Origin: Mantis religiosa
Taxonomy: Eukaryota; Arthropoda; Insecta; Mantodea; Mantidae
Assembly: GCA_030765055.1 (NCBI GenBank)
Contig: CM060955.1
Span: 159,067,243-159,131,242, forward strand
DNA length: 64,000 nt
Direction of reading: 5' to 3'
This document shows positions 11,720 to 22,605 of this stretch, piece by piece; within the stretch, counting starts at the first letter, position 1, and the number at the start of each line of letters is the position of its first letter. The notes beneath the pieces are model-generated. The model was not told the DNA's origin, searched no databases, and was given only the letters and a program-made list of their open reading frames with translations. The position numbers were made by a program, and so were the translations under genes.

Positions 11720-11956
11720 TACGTTCTGTTTGGTACAGTATATTATAAAATAGGATGGATTATTGATAAGATTACCTAAATCGTTCGAAATTGGTACACA
11801 TCTTTTATATTTTAACAACCCTTATTTATTTACTTATTTTATTACTTATTTATTCATTTATTTATTCATTTATTTATGGCACCGTCAATACAATGCCTCA
11901 CCAGCTGCCCCTGGCAGGACGTTTGTTCTTTTCGTTGTTTTGTTGTTGTTGTAATT
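11720..11956. other. AT-rich interval with TTTA tract
   Basis: It contains a (TTTA/CTTA)n stretch at 11820-11878. No gene seen. Confidence 0.6.
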
Positions 11957-12003
11957 TACCTCCTACAATATTTAGTCATATCCGACGATGAATGAAATGT
12001 GGC
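11957..12003 (-). mobile_element. SINE2 3'-end fragment
   Basis: The sequence (gtaatttacctcctacaat ... catatccgacgatgaatg) matches the 3' end of SINE2 copies, inverted. Only about 45 bp are present, next to the LINE fragment. Confidence 0.6.
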
Positions 12004-12004
12004 A

Positions 12005-12510
12005 CGTTATTTTCCTACCAGGTTGCTTCACGAGGCCTCGAGTCTTCCATACGTGGAGGATGAAATTAGGCACCGGGCATCAAAACTGTACGCAAGTTTA
12101 CCCAACCACAGAAGCGCCCTTGTCAGATCCCTGGGAGATTATGACCCCACTAGACGCCGTTTTAGACAGCACCGGTTACCCCGCATGGCTTGCGGGCATC
12201 CGAGATAACCAAGGAGCTAATCCGAACAGCAGCTAAAGCTGAGCTCCACATAATCCTCCCAAACTGCTTGGCATCAAAATTCTTCCCAAAGCAAAAATAA
12301 AATAAAACACCAGGGTGCAAGGTGTTGCATCCTGTTTTTCAACCCCCAGGTACATACTTGTAACTTCATAAATAACAGCATTCTGAAAACCTACATTTCA
12401 CCCTACAATATCCCGAAATCTACCTTACCTGCAGTAAAACCCTTAACGGGTGGGCACGTAGCAAAAACCTTAAGGCTGTATACAGCCAGTCAGCGCACCG
12501 AGCCGACCTT
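12005..12510 (+). mobile_element. Jockey-type LINE 3' fragment (copy 2)
   Basis: It encodes FPTRLLHEASSLPYVEDEI and RSALVRSLGDYDPTRRRF, the C-terminus of the ORF2 seen at 4319-5122. The same 3' UTR follows (cgggtgggcacg near 12450, gctgtatacagcc near 12475). It is 5'-truncated with no identifiable A-tail. Confidence 0.8.
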
Positions 12511-13518
12511 GAAGACAGCTGATTGTCAATTTCACATATTTTTACTGCAATAAAGAGCGTTCTAAATATTTGCAAATCAGACTTTTGATTCTACGTAACC
12601 CTCGCACTGAAAATATATTCCTTGTTTCGACAGTTTGTTGTTCTTTCCATTTGTTTACTGTTTTGTTTTCTATCGTTTTACATAGACCTTCTGCACGGCG
12701 GAACGCTAGAGACATACACTCTAGCGACCACGGCTACGAGGGTCGGCTTGAAATGAAAGATGATAATAGAGATTCCGAAGAAAACTTGCCCTTGTTCTGT
12801 GTGATCCACCATAAATCTCACATGCGGTCTCTTGGGATCGAACCCGGGCCGCCTTGGTGAGATTCGAGAGGTGTACCGTTCAGCTACGGCGTGGATTTGA
12901 TACACCGCAAACTATTTGCAAGTAGTTCTCTGGAGTCCCAACAGATGGCATAAAGTATTTGCTGACGGTCAATATTTACATAATCTGGTTTTGCGGGAGC
13001 AAGTTATTTCTTGCTTAATACTTCCTTGTGGGTAATCCAAGTTAGTGCTTGCTACAGTTTACGAAAGAAAATCATGTCTGTTTATGTTTTCTTTATAAAT
13101 AATATTAGCGGTTTGGTATAATGTAATGTTACAGAAGTTCCTAAAAGAATGTTTCACAGTTTTCATTTCAAAAGTCTTAACATGGAGAAATAAAATACAT
13201 GTGAGGGAAAAGGGTTATGTTGTGTTTGACATTTAAAATCGCCAGGTTTCTTTACATTTATCAAAAAATGAGCAATTAAAGCATTACAGATTGCGTACGA
13301 TATTTTGACAACATTTATGGTGTAGAACAGTTTATGTGTAGAGCCAATTTATTTCGTATTTGCAACCATCACGACTGGCCATTGAAGATCTGAATGTCAG
13401 ACCTTCGGTCTCAAGCCAGATCAGGGCTAGGCCCTCTATTGGCAGTTGAGTGTTTTGTAAGGAAGGATAATATGCGGCAGAAGATGAGGTTGGAGTTGTA
13501 TATAAGCCATCTGATGTG
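12511..13518. other. Unassigned interval with one tRNA-like SINE fragment
   Basis: On the minus strand, 12835-12898 reads GTAGCTGAACGGTACACC then GGGTTCGATCCCA, an A-box/B-box pair from another tRNA-derived SINE. The surrounding 12700-12835 may be its body. The rest is AT-rich with no gene. Confidence 0.45.
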
Positions 13519-13911
13519 TTATTTTATGTGCCTAGAAGCAGTCTCGGGCGTTTGTAGCCCTCTCCAGGAGCTCACATGCTCACATAGACCGCGGATGAGG
13601 GAGCTGAAGTTGTGGGAGAGGTTTTGATCGAAGGAACGTGAAAGGATATGGTGGTAGTCTGTTATTGTGGGAATACGTAGAACACGTCGGATAAATAGAC
13701 TGGGGATGTACCAAGGGGAGTCTGTGGCAATTCGGAGGAATTGGGATTGTAGAATTTCAAGGCGGTGTAGGTGAGACTTGGCTGCTACTCCCCATATTTC
13801 CCTGGCGTATGTGATGGCTGGTCGGAGTACTTGCCTATACAGAGGTAGTTTCGTAGGCAGAGAAGATGAACGTTCGGGACGTCCAAATACTGCAACTACC
13901 GACGCTAACAT
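13519..13911 (-). pseudogene. Jockey-type LINE ORF2 C-terminal fragment
   Basis: A 130-codon minus frame contains LPLYRQVLRPAITYAREIWG followed by LEILQSQFLRIATDSPWYI. These are the conserved post-reverse-transcriptase block of Jockey-like LINEs and match in style the element at 5382-5700. The RT domain itself is absent. Confidence 0.8.
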
Positions 13912-13919
13912 CGCCAGTT

Positions 13920-14246
13920 ATTTTAATCGATGATCTTCAAAAAAGAAAAACCATTACAGTCGGATACTACGCGTCATTACTTGACAAGCTGAAGGCAGAA
14001 CTTAAGCAAAACGGCCACATTTGCTGAAAACTAAAATCCTGTTTAACCAAGCCAACGCACAGTCTAACACCTCAGCGGTTGCAATGGCGAGAATACACGA
14101 ATTACGGTTTGAACTACTTGATTCACCGGATCTAGCCCAAAGCGAGTTCTTTTTGCTCCCTCTTCTGAAAATTGCGCTCGGAGGACAGAGATTTTCGTTA
14201 AATGAAGAGGCAATCACCTTCGTGAACAATTATTTTGCAGAGAAAA
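13920..14246 (+). pseudogene. mariner transposase, C-terminal part
   Basis: Across one frameshift the + strand encodes ITVGYYASLLDKLKAEL, then a degraded FNQANAQSNTS where active mariners have an HQDNAP motif, so the second catalytic Asp is lost. Then come ARIHELRFELLDSPDLAQSEFF, shortened relative to the usual HPPYSPDLAPSDFF but keeping the third Asp, and GGQRFSLNEEAITFVNNYF. It continues directly into the final ~28 residues (LDGLQRWEHRWEKCVELQGD), which become the repeat unit of the adjacent array. The N-terminal half and 5' terminal repeat are absent; a LINE fragment abuts upstream. Confidence 0.85.
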
Positions 14247-17200
14247 ACGCCGAGTGCTATTTGGACGGGTTACAGAGATGGGAGCATCGCTGGGAGAAGT
14301 GTGTAGAGTTACAAGGAGACTATGTTAAACACGCCGAGTACTATATGGACGGGTTACAGAGATGGGAACATCGCTGGGAGAAGTGTGTAGAGTTACAAGG
14401 AGACTATGTTGAAAAACGCCGAGTACTATTTGGACGGGTTACAGAGATGGGAACATCGCTGGGAGAAGTATGGCGAGTTACAAGGAGACTATGTTGAAAA
14501 ACGCCGAGTACTATTTGGACGTGTTACAGAGATGAGAGCTTCGCTGGGAGAAGTGTGTAGAGTTACAAGGAGACTATGTTGAAAAACGCCGAGTACTATT
14601 TGGACGGGTTACAGAGATGGGAGCATCGCTGGGAGAAGTGTGTAGAGTTCCAAGGAGACTATGTTGAAAACCCCCGAGTACTATTTGGACGGGTTACAGA
14701 GATGGGAGTATCGCTGGGAGAAGTGTGTAGAGTTACAAGGAGACTATGTTGAAAAACGCCCATTACTATTTGGACGGGTTACAGAGATGAGAGCATCGCT
14801 GGGAGAAGTGTGTAGAGTTACAAGAAGACTATGTTGAAAAACGCCGAGTACTATTTGGACGTGTTACAGAGATGGGAGCATCACTGGGAGAAGTGTGTAG
14901 AGTTACAAGGAGACTATGTTGAAAAACGACGAGTACTATTTGGACGGGTTACAGAGATGGGAGCATCCCTGGGAGAAGTGTGTAGAGTTACAAGGAGACT
15001 ATGTTGAAAAACGTCGAGTACTATTTGGACGGGTTACAGAGATGAGAACATCACTGGGAGAAGTGTGTAGAGCTACAAGGAGACTATGTTGAAAAACGCC
15101 GAGTACTATTTGGACGGGTTACAGAGATGAGAGCATCGCCTGGGAGAAGTATGTAGAGTTACAAGGAGACTATGTAGAAAAACGCCGAGTACTATTTGGA
15201 CGGGTTACAGAGATGAGAGCATCACTGGGAGAAGTGTGTAGAGTTACAAGGAGACTATGTAGAAAAACGCCGAGTACTATTTGGACGGGTTACAGAGATG
15301 AGAGCATCGCTGGGAGAAGTGTGTAGAGTTACAAGGAGACTATGTAGAAAAACCCCGAGTACTATTTGGACGTGTTACAGAAATGGGAGCATCACTGGGA
15401 GAAGTGTGTAGAGTTACAAGGAGACTATGTTGAAAAACGCCGAGTACTATTTGGACGTGTTACAGCAATAGGAGCATCGCTGGTGGAAGTGTGTAGAGTT
15501 ACAAGGAGACTATGTAGAAAAACGCCGAGTACTATTTGGACGGGTTACAGAGATGAGAACATCGCTGGGAGAAGTGTGTAGAGTTACAAGGAGACTATGC
15601 TGAAAACCCCCGAGTACTATTTGGACGTGTTACAGAAATGGGAGCATCACTGGGAGAAGTGTGTAGAGTTACAAGGAGACTATGTAGAAAAACCCCGAGT
15701 ACTATTTGGACGTGTTACAGAAATAGGAGCATCGCTGGTAGAAGTGTGTAGAGTTACAAGGAGACTATGTAGAAAAACGCCGAGTACTATTTGGACGGGT
15801 TACAGAGATGAGAGCATCGCTGGGAGAAGTGTGTAGAGTTACAAGGAGACTATGCTGAAAAACGCCGAGTACTATTTGGACGTGTTACAGAGATGAGAGT
15901 ATCGCTGGGAGAAGTGTGTAGAGTTACAAGGAGACTATGTAGAAAAACGCCGAGTACTATTTGGACGGGTTACAGAGATGAGAGCATCGCTGGGAGAAGT
16001 GTGTAGAGTTACAAGGAGACTATGTAGAAAAACGCCGAGTACTATTTGGACGGGTTACAGAGATGAGAGCATCGCTGGGAGAAGTGTGTAGAGTTACAAG
16101 GAGACTATGTAGAAAAACGCCGAGTACTATTTGGACGGGTTACAGAGATGAGAGCATCGCTGGGAGAAGTGTGTAGAGTTACAAGGAGACTATGTTGAAA
16201 TACGCCGAGTACTATTTGGACGTGTTACAGAGATGAGAGTATCGCTGGGAGAAGTGTGTAGAGTTACAAGGAGACTATGTTGAAAAACGTCGAGTACTAT
16301 TTGGACGGGTTACAGAAATAGGAGCATCGCTGGTAGAAGTGTGTAGAGTTACAAGGAGACTATGTAGAAAAACGCCGAGTACTATTTGGACGTGTTACAG
16401 AGATGAGAGCATCGCTGGTAGAAGTGTGTAGAGTTACAAGGAGACTATGTAGAAAAACGCCGAGTACTATTTGGACGGGTTACAGAGATGAGAGCATCGC
16501 TGGTAGAAGTGTGTAGAGTTACAAGGAGACTATGTTGAAAAACGCCGAGTACTATTTGGACGTGTTACAGAAATAGGAGCATCGCTGGTAGAAGTGTGTA
16601 GAGTTACAAGGAGACTATGTAGAAAAACGCCGAGTACTATTTGGACGGGTTACAGAGATGAGAGCATCGCTGGGAGAAGTCTGTAGAGTTACAAGGAGAC
16701 TATGCTGAAAAACCCCGAGTACTATTTGGACGTGTTACAGAAATGGGAGCATCACTGGGAGAAGTGTGTAGAGTTACAAGGAGACTATGTAGAAAAACAC
16801 CGAGTACTATTTGGACGTGTTACAGAAATAGGAGCATCGCTGGTAGAAGTGTGTAGAGTTACAAGGAGACTATGTAGAAAAACGCCGAGTACTATTTGGA
16901 CGGGTTACAGAGATGAGAGCATCGCTGGGAGAAGTGTGTAGAGTTACAAGGAGACTATGCTGAAAAACGCCGAGTACTATTTGGACGTGTTACAGAGATG
17001 AGAGTATCGCTGGGAGAAGTGTGTAGAGTTACAAGGAGACTATGTAGAAAAACGCCGAGTACTATTTGGACGGGTTACAGAGATGAGAGCATCGCTGGGA
17101 GAAGTGTGTAGAGTTACAAGGAGACTATGTAGAAAAACGCCGAGTACTATTTGGACGCGTTACAGAGATGAGAGCATCGCTGGGAGAAGTGTGTAGAGTT

Positions 17201-20200
17201 ACAAGGAGACTATGTAGAAAAACGCCGAGTACTATTTGGACGGGTTACAGAGATGAGAGCATCGCTGGGAGAAGTGTGTAGAGTTACAAGGAGACTATGT
17301 TGAAAAACGCCGAGTACTATTTGGACGGGTTACAGAGATGAGAGTATCGCTGGGAGAAGTGTGTAGAGTTACAAGGAGACTATGTTGAAAAACGTCGAGT
17401 ACTATTTGGACGAGTTACAGAGATGGGGGCATCGCTGGGAGAAGTGTGTAGAGTTACAAGGAGACTATGTTGAAAAACGTCGAGTACTATTTGGACGTGT
17501 TACAGAGATGAGAGTATCGCTGGGAGAAGTGTGTAGAGTTACAAGGAGACTATGTTGAAAAACGCCGAGTACTATTTGGACGGATTACAGAGATGAGAGC
17601 ATCGCTGGGAGAAATGTGTAGAGTTACAAGGAGACTATGTTGAAAAACGTCGAGTACTATTTGGACGTGTTACAGAGATGGGAACATCGCTGGGAGAAGT
17701 GTGTAGAGTTACAAGGAGACTATGTTGAAAAACGCCGAGTACTATTTGGACGGGTTACAGAGATGGGAACATCGCTGGGAGAAGTGTGTAGAGTTACAAG
17801 GAGACTATGTTGAAAAACGCCGAGTACTATTTGGACGGATTACAGAGATAGGAACATCGCTGGGAGAAGTGTGTAGAGTTACAAGGAGACCATGTTGAAA
17901 AACGCCGAGTACTATTTGGACGGGTTACAGAGATGAGAACATCGCTGGGAGAAGTGTGTAGAGTTACAAGGAGACTATGTTGAAAAACGCCGAGTACTAT
18001 TTGGACGGATTACAGAGATAGGAGCATCGCTGGGAGAAGTGTGTAGAGTTACAAGGAGACTATGTTGAAAAACGCCGAGTACTATTTGGACGGGTTACAG
18101 AGATGAGGGCATCGCTTGGAGAAGTGTGTAGAGTTACAAGGAGACTGTGTTGAAAAACGCCGAGTACTATTTGGACGGGTTACAGAGATGGGAGCATCGC
18201 TGGGAGAAGTGTGTAGAGTTACAAGGAGACTATGTTGAAAAACGCCGAGTACTATTTGGACGGGTTACAGAGATTGGAGCATCGCTGGAAGAAGTGTGTA
18301 GAGTTACAAGGAGACTGTGTTGAAAAACGCCGAGTACTATTTGGAGGGGTTACAGAGATGGGAGCATCGCTGGGAGAAGTGTGTAGGGTTACAAGGAGAC
18401 TATGTTGAAAAACGCCGAGTACTATTTGGACGGCTTACAGAGATGGGAGCATCGCTGAGAGAAGTGTGTAGAGTTACAAGGAGACTATGCTGAAAAACGC
18501 CGAGTACTATTTGGACGTGTTACAGAGATGAGAGTATCGCTGGGAGAAGTGTGTAGAGTTACAAGGAGATAATGTAGAAAAACGCCGAGTACTATTTGGA
18601 CGGGTTACAGAGATGAGAGCATCGCTGGGAGAAGTGTGTAGAGTTACAAGGAGACTATGTAGAAAAACGCCGAGTACTATTTGGACGGGTTACAGAGATG
18701 AGAGCATCGCTGGGAGAAGTGTGTAGAGTTACAAGGAGACTATGCTGAAAACCCCCGAGTACTATTTGGACGTGTTACAGAAATGGGAGCATCACTGGGA
18801 GAAGTGTGTAGAGTTACAAGGAGACTATGTAGAAAAACCCCGAGTACTATTTGGACGTGTTACAGAAATAGGAGCATCGCTGGTAGAAGTGTGTAGAGTT
18901 ACAAGGAGACTATGTAGAAAAACGCCGAGTACTATTTGGACGGATTACAGAGATGAGAGCATCGCTGGGAGAAGTGTGTAGAGTTACAAGGAGACTATGC
19001 TGAAAAACGCCGAGTACTATTTGGACGTGTTACAGAGATGAGAGTATCGCTGGGAGAAGTGTGTAGAGTTACAAGGAGACTATGTAGAAAAACGCCGAGT
19101 ACTATTTGGACGGGTTACAGAGATGAGAGCATCGCTGGGAGAAGTGTGTAGAGTTACAAGGAGACTATGTAGAAAAACGCCGAGTACTATTTGGACGGGT
19201 TACAGAGATGAGAGCATCGCTGGGAGAAGTATGTAGAGTTACAAGGAGACTATGTTGAAAAACCCCGAGTACTATTTGGACGTGTTACAGAAATAGGAGC
19301 ATCGCTGGTAGAAGTGTGTAGAGTTACAAGGAGACTATGTAGAAAAACGCCGAGTACTATTTGGACGGGTTACAGAGATGAGAGCATCGCTGGGAGAAGT
19401 GTGTAGAGTTACAAGGAGACTATGCTGAAAACCCCCGAGTACTATTTGGACGTGTTACAGAAATGGGAGCATCACTGGGAGAAGTGTGTAGAGTTACAAG
19501 GAGACTATGTAGAAAAACCCCGAGTACTATTTGGACGTGTTACAGAAATAGGAGCATCGCTGGTAGAAGTGTGTAGAGTTACAAGGAGACTATGTAGAAA
19601 AACGCCGAGTACTATTTGGACGGGTTACAGAGATGAGAGCATCGCTGGGAGAAGTGTGTAGAGTTACAAGGAGACTATGCTGAAAAACGCCGAGTACTAT
19701 TTGGACGTGTTACAGAGATGAGAGTATCGCTGGGAGAAGTGTGTAGAGTTACAAGGAGACTATGTAGAAAAACGCCGAGTACTATTTGGACGGGTTACAG
19801 AGATGAGAGCATCGCTGGGAGAAGTGTGTAGAGTTACAAGGAGACTATGTTGAAAAACGCCGAGTACTATTTGGACGGGTTACAGAGATGGGAGCATCGC
19901 TGAGAGAAGTGTGTAGAGTTACAAGGAGACTATGTTGAAAAACGGCGAGTACTATTTGGACGTGTTACAGAGATGGGAGCATCGCTGGGAGAAGTGTGTA
20001 GAGTTACAAGGAGACTATGTTGAAAAACGGCGAGTACTATTTGGACGTGTTACAGAGATGGGAGCATCGCTGGGAGAAGTGTGTAGAGTTACAAGGAGAC
20101 TATGTTGAAAAACGGCGAGTACTATTTGGACGTGTTACAGAGATGGGAGCATCGCTGAGAGAAGTGTGTAGAGTTACAAGGAGACTATGTTGAAAAACGC

Positions 20201-20868
20201 CGAGTACTATTTGGACGGGTTACAGAGATGGGAGCATCGCTGAGAGAAGTGTGTAGAGTTACAAGGAGTCTATGTTGAAAAACGGCGAGTACTATTTGGA
20301 CGTGTTACAGAGATGGGAGCATCGCTGGGAGAAGTGTGTAGAGTTACAAGGAGACTATGTTGAAAAATGCCGAGTACTATTTGGACGGGTTACAGAGATG
20401 GGAGCATCGCTGGGAGAAGTGTGTAGAGTTACAAGGAGACTATGTTGAAAAACGCTGAGTACTATTTGGACGTGTTACAGAGATGGGAGCATCGCTGAGC
20501 GAAGTGTGTAGAGTTACAAGGAGACTATGTTGAAAAACGCTGAGTACTATTTGGACGTGTTACAGAGATGGGAGCATCGCTGAGCGAAGTGTGTAGAGTT
20601 ACAAGGAGACTATGTTGAAAAACGCCGAGTACTATTTGGACGTGTTACAGAGATGGGAGCATCGCTGAGCGAAGTGTGTAGAGTTACAAGGAGACTATGT
20701 TGAAAAACGCTGAGTACTATTTGGACGTGTTACAGAGATGGGAGCATCGCTGGGAGAAGTGTCTAGAGTTACAAGGAGACTATGTTGAAAAACGCCGAGT
20801 ACTATTTGGACGGGTTACAGAGATGGGAGCATCGCTAGGAGAAGTGTGTAGAGTTACAATGAGACAAT
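14247..20868 (+). repeat. 85-bp minisatellite, ~78 units, derived from mariner transposase C-terminus
   Basis: The unit runs acgccgagtactatttggac ... gagactatgttgaaaa and is 85 bp long. Unit starts fall at 14247, 14331, 14416 and then every 85 bp to 20792. In the frame continuous with the upstream mariner pseudogene one unit reads AEYYLDGLQRWEHRWEKC..., the last residues of a mariner transposase. Since 85 is not a multiple of three, the frame rotates, giving short open frames of about 80 codons that are not genes. Variants (tgctgaaaaacccc, aaataggagc, ctggtagaag) recur in blocks, indicating higher-order duplication. Immediately after the array is the mariner 3' end. Confidence 0.95.
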
Positions 20869-20925
20869 CTGAAAAAAATGTCTTGTTTCTTTATTAGGTC
20901 GAAAACTTTACAGACCCCCTATGTA
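20869..20925 (+). repeat. mariner 3' end and terminal inverted repeat
   Basis: The sequence cttgtttctttattaggtcg, then aaactttacagaccccctat, ends near gtatg. It resembles the 3' terminal repeat of mariner elements. Its position right after the array shows that the whole 6.6-kb array lies between the transposase body and the 3' end of a single mariner copy. The matching 5' terminal repeat is not in the window. Confidence 0.65.
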
Positions 20926-20945
20926 TGTCATTGTGAATGAGGAGG

Positions 20946-21554
20946 ATGAGGTTGCATTACGGAGAAATTCGGTACGTAGGCGACCATGCTGGGCCAATTT
21001 TTACTATGCTCCCAAAATTGGGAAACCCCAGGAGAAAAGGAGATACGACAGTACAGAGGGCAGGGCCCCTACAGTTTACTTGGGTAGAGACTTCCCCCGG
21101 CAGGCCAGGACCACGAACTAGCTTCCCTACAGCGGGACGGAAACGACCCCAACAGTTGAGCCCCAAAGGACCCAGGCAGACGATCCGAGCCCCAAAGGTC
21201 CTTGGCCGGTGGTCCCGAAATGGTCGCAGCCGAAGAGCGGAGACCAGTAACCGATCTACTGGAGGAGTAAGTAGTTTTCCTCAGAGCTTATCATCGTGCC
21301 ATGCACCACCAGAGCTCCCGCCGACACTTCTACCCTGAAAGAGACCACTAGATGATAGTTGATATGAAATGATAATGGAGATGAAAAGAAGGGGCAGGAA
21401 ATTCGGGCGATGTAATTAACCTACCCAGCGTTCACCTAGCAACCCGGGAAAACCCCCGAAGAAACCCGTGGGTCAGGTAGGGCGGCCACGGGAATATAAC
21501 CCGGGCCTCCCAAATGGGGGCGACAGACGAAACCGTCTGAACCATCCCGCTTGA
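20946..21554 (-). mobile_element. SINE-V copy B, complete, single VNTR unit (609 bp)
   Basis: The minus-strand head has TGGTTCAGACGG (A-box) near 21540 and a tRNA-like B-box region near 21490-21505. One copy of the segment equivalent to the 112-bp repeat lies at about 21120-21230. The 3' end reads accgaatttctccgtaatgc. It is flanked by an 18-bp duplication, tcattgtgaatgaggagg (20928-20945), with one mismatch in the right copy (21555-21572). This is the progenitor-like form of the expanded copies at 33 and 36 kb. Confidence 0.88.
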
Positions 21555-21616
21555 TCATTGTGAATGAGAAGGCGAATTTCACGTTCATGTCATACGTTCA
21601 ATGTTAAAGGTTCTAT

Positions 21617-21835
21617 TTTTTTTTTTTTTAATTTACGTCCTTTAACATTTTAAGTCATATCGGATGATGAATGGAATGGTTGAAATTATACTCAAAATGG
21701 GCCCAGGGTCCATGGAGCTTAGACTTACCCGACATTCGTCTTTTAGGATATGGGAAACCCCGGAAAAAACCTTATTCAGGTAACTCAACCTGACCGAGAG
21801 TCGAACTTGGGACCTCTTGGTTTCTATTTGAATGG
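21617..21835 (-). mobile_element. SINE2 copy b (degraded head)
   Basis: It matches SINE2 from the 3' end (aatttacgtcctttaac) through gacattcgtcttttaggata to a decayed B-box (gagtcgaacttgggacc). A T-run precedes it at 21616-21630. Confidence 0.75.
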
Positions 21836-22149
21836 GGCTTAAGGAGCTATTCATCTTTGAAATAACTTCAAAAGTCCTCTAAGGCACATTATTTATGTTA
21901 AGTCCTCTTTATGAAATTATAAGCACTATAAGGACATAATAATTTCGCGAAACTCACTGTTATTGGTTTAATTTTATAAATTTTTCAGATAGAAACTCAT
22001 TTGTTTGTTTTTAGCTTTGCTTGTTCTCGTTGTCGTGCAGATACCAAGGAATTTCAACACCAGTCAGCGTACTATATTTTTCTTCGTCTAATAGAAATGT
22101 GTAAACATGTAATAGTTCATCTCGTTCAACAAAACGTTAAGCACACTAC
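21836..22149. other. Unassigned interval
   Basis: AT-rich. No feature seen. Confidence 0.4.
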
Positions 22150-22605
22150 TAGATACCTTACCAAGATGCCATAAACCACCTCAGCAGGCAACTAAAAATG
22201 CAATGGAAACAAACCTGGAACCAGACGTCACTAGAAAAATTGTATATGTTACGAAATGGTGACACTAGTTGTTCAGCCATCTACTCACTAAAAAGGAAAG
22301 ATCAAGTGATCATCTCTCGTCTTCTAATTGGCCACACTGGGTATCCTCGCCAAAACCAATCCACTTTACTGTGAAGTCTGCAACACGCAGCTCACCGTTA
22401 AACACCTCTTCAGAGAATGCAATGTGCTAAACAATGACGAATTCATGAGCTTGTTGGAAACTTATCTACTATACTCAACAAACCATCAAATTTCAACCAA
22501 GTGTTGCTCTTCCTCAAAAATACAAAAATGAATATCTAGTGTTTATACTATTAACATGTAAATATATAACAACTTACAATTGTAATTTTTATATTATCAT
22601 ACGTA
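22150..22605 (+). pseudogene. LINE ORF2 C-terminal tail with zinc-knuckle-like motif
   Basis: The + strand encodes LSRQLKMQWKQTWNQ, then RKDQVIISRLLIGHTG. After a frameshift at about 22330 comes LYCEVCNTQLTVKHLFRECN, a C-x2-C-x8-H-x4-C motif. This order is characteristic of the end of ORF2 in I/Jockey-group LINEs. An AT-rich 3' UTR follows and abuts the Tc1 element end at 22606. Confidence 0.75.

Noticed and set aside
14247..20868. CRISPR-like array (regular repeats)
   Set aside because: Units are contiguous near-identical 85-mers with no unique spacers, and the context is eukaryotic transposon DNA.
20921..21338. 133-codon basic protein at 20937-21338
   Set aside because: It lies entirely within SINE-V copy B and on the antisense strand of that element.
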